Origin: Erysipelotrichaceae bacterium
Lineage (GTDB): Bacteria; Bacillota_I; Bacilli_A; Erysipelotrichales; Erysipelotrichaceae
NCBI GenBank assembly: GCA_017431825.1
Contig: JAFRKI010000004.1
Coordinates: 1 to 42,463 of the forward strand
Direction of reading: 5' to 3'
Length of the DNA: 42,463 bases
A program made the translations under genes and the position numbers. The notes under the pieces were generated by a model. That model ran no database searches, was not told the origin of the DNA, and saw only the letters and a program-made list of their open reading frames with translations. Shown one piece after another: positions 42,349 to 42,463 of this stretch. The first letter of the stretch is position 1. Each line of letters begins with the position of its first letter.

Positions 42349-42463
42349 TCACAGCTTTATGTTTTTCGTAGCTTTCTTGATGGCCTTGAAGCTCTTGTCG
42401 GAGAGGTCATGTTCGATCAGACAGGAATCCTCATAGGCTGTCTCTTCATCGACGCCGAAATGC
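42349..42463 (-). CDS. C-terminal end of a DtxR/MntR-type metal-dependent regulator (partial)
   Basis: The minus strand is open from the window edge to a TGA at 42351-42349. The 37 visible residues include HFGVDEETAYEDSCLIEH followed by LSDKSFKAI, the dimerisation/metal-binding segment of DtxR-family repressors, in which Glu, Asp, Cys/Met and His ligate Fe or Mn. The N-terminal helix-turn-helix is beyond the window. Confidence 0.75.
   Translation of the reverse strand, partial: HFGVDEETAYEDSCLIEHDLSDKSFKAIKKATKNIKL

Overview
The window reads as chromosome of a low-to-mid GC Bacillota (Firmicute), most likely of the Erysipelotrichia type. This is inferred from the gene families, strong GGAGG-type ribosome binding sites, intrinsic terminators after most transcription units, lipoprotein signal peptides and the standard genetic code. 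No rRNA or species marker is present, so the taxonomy is only an inference.

Positions 1-14830 are a cello-oligosaccharide (beta-glucan) utilisation locus. A leftward operon (6632 to 158) encodes a lipoprotein solute-binding protein, two MalF/MalG-type permeases, an MsmK/UgpC-type ATPase, a cytoplasmic GH5 glycosidase and a LacI-type regulator. Divergently, a rightward operon (6880 to 13238) encodes a cellobiose phosphorylase, a cellodextrin phosphorylase and a surface GH5 endoglucanase lipoprotein. Two copies of one operator motif lie between the operons and a third lies before 14256. The likely logic is surface cutting, ABC import, then phosphorolysis to glucose-1-phosphate. A RpiR-type regulator follows. 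After it comes an odd in-frame chimera: the start of agmatine deiminase joined to the end of a phosphatidylserine decarboxylase-like protein.

Positions 14892-17673 hold a small membrane/coiled-coil protein, a PfkB kinase overlapping an ADP-ribosylglycohydrolase-family gene, and four tRNAs (Tyr, Gln, Lys, Gly). The tRNA-Gly is the attachment site of an 8.7-kb integrated element (17659-26369) bounded by a 19-bp direct repeat. It carries an integrase, a repressor, an excisionase-like protein, replication-type genes and a terminase-small-subunit-like gene, but no large terminase or virion genes. This is the layout of a phage satellite (PICI-like). Its right half carries a membrane protein and three nuclease-like genes, which are plausible anti-phage cargo and the most interesting part of the window.

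Positions 26407-35987 return to host-like sequence: a GyrI-like protein, a GNAT, a COG1533 radical SAM protein, a lipoprotein ending in a protease-inhibitor-like domain, a 2052-residue secreted subtilase with dockerin-like and cohesin-like modules, and a DUF2726-like protein.

Positions 36000-42300 are a patchwork of acquired DNA: a GNAT and an aminoglycoside nucleotidyltransferase with a shared 3' repeat, a strongly structured oriT-like region, remnants of a Tn4451-type element (a TnpW-like gene with an attenuator-like leader and a truncated TnpX-like serine recombinase), several small genes of unknown function and an IS110-family element. The window ends in the C-terminus of a DtxR/MntR-type metalloregulator on the minus strand.
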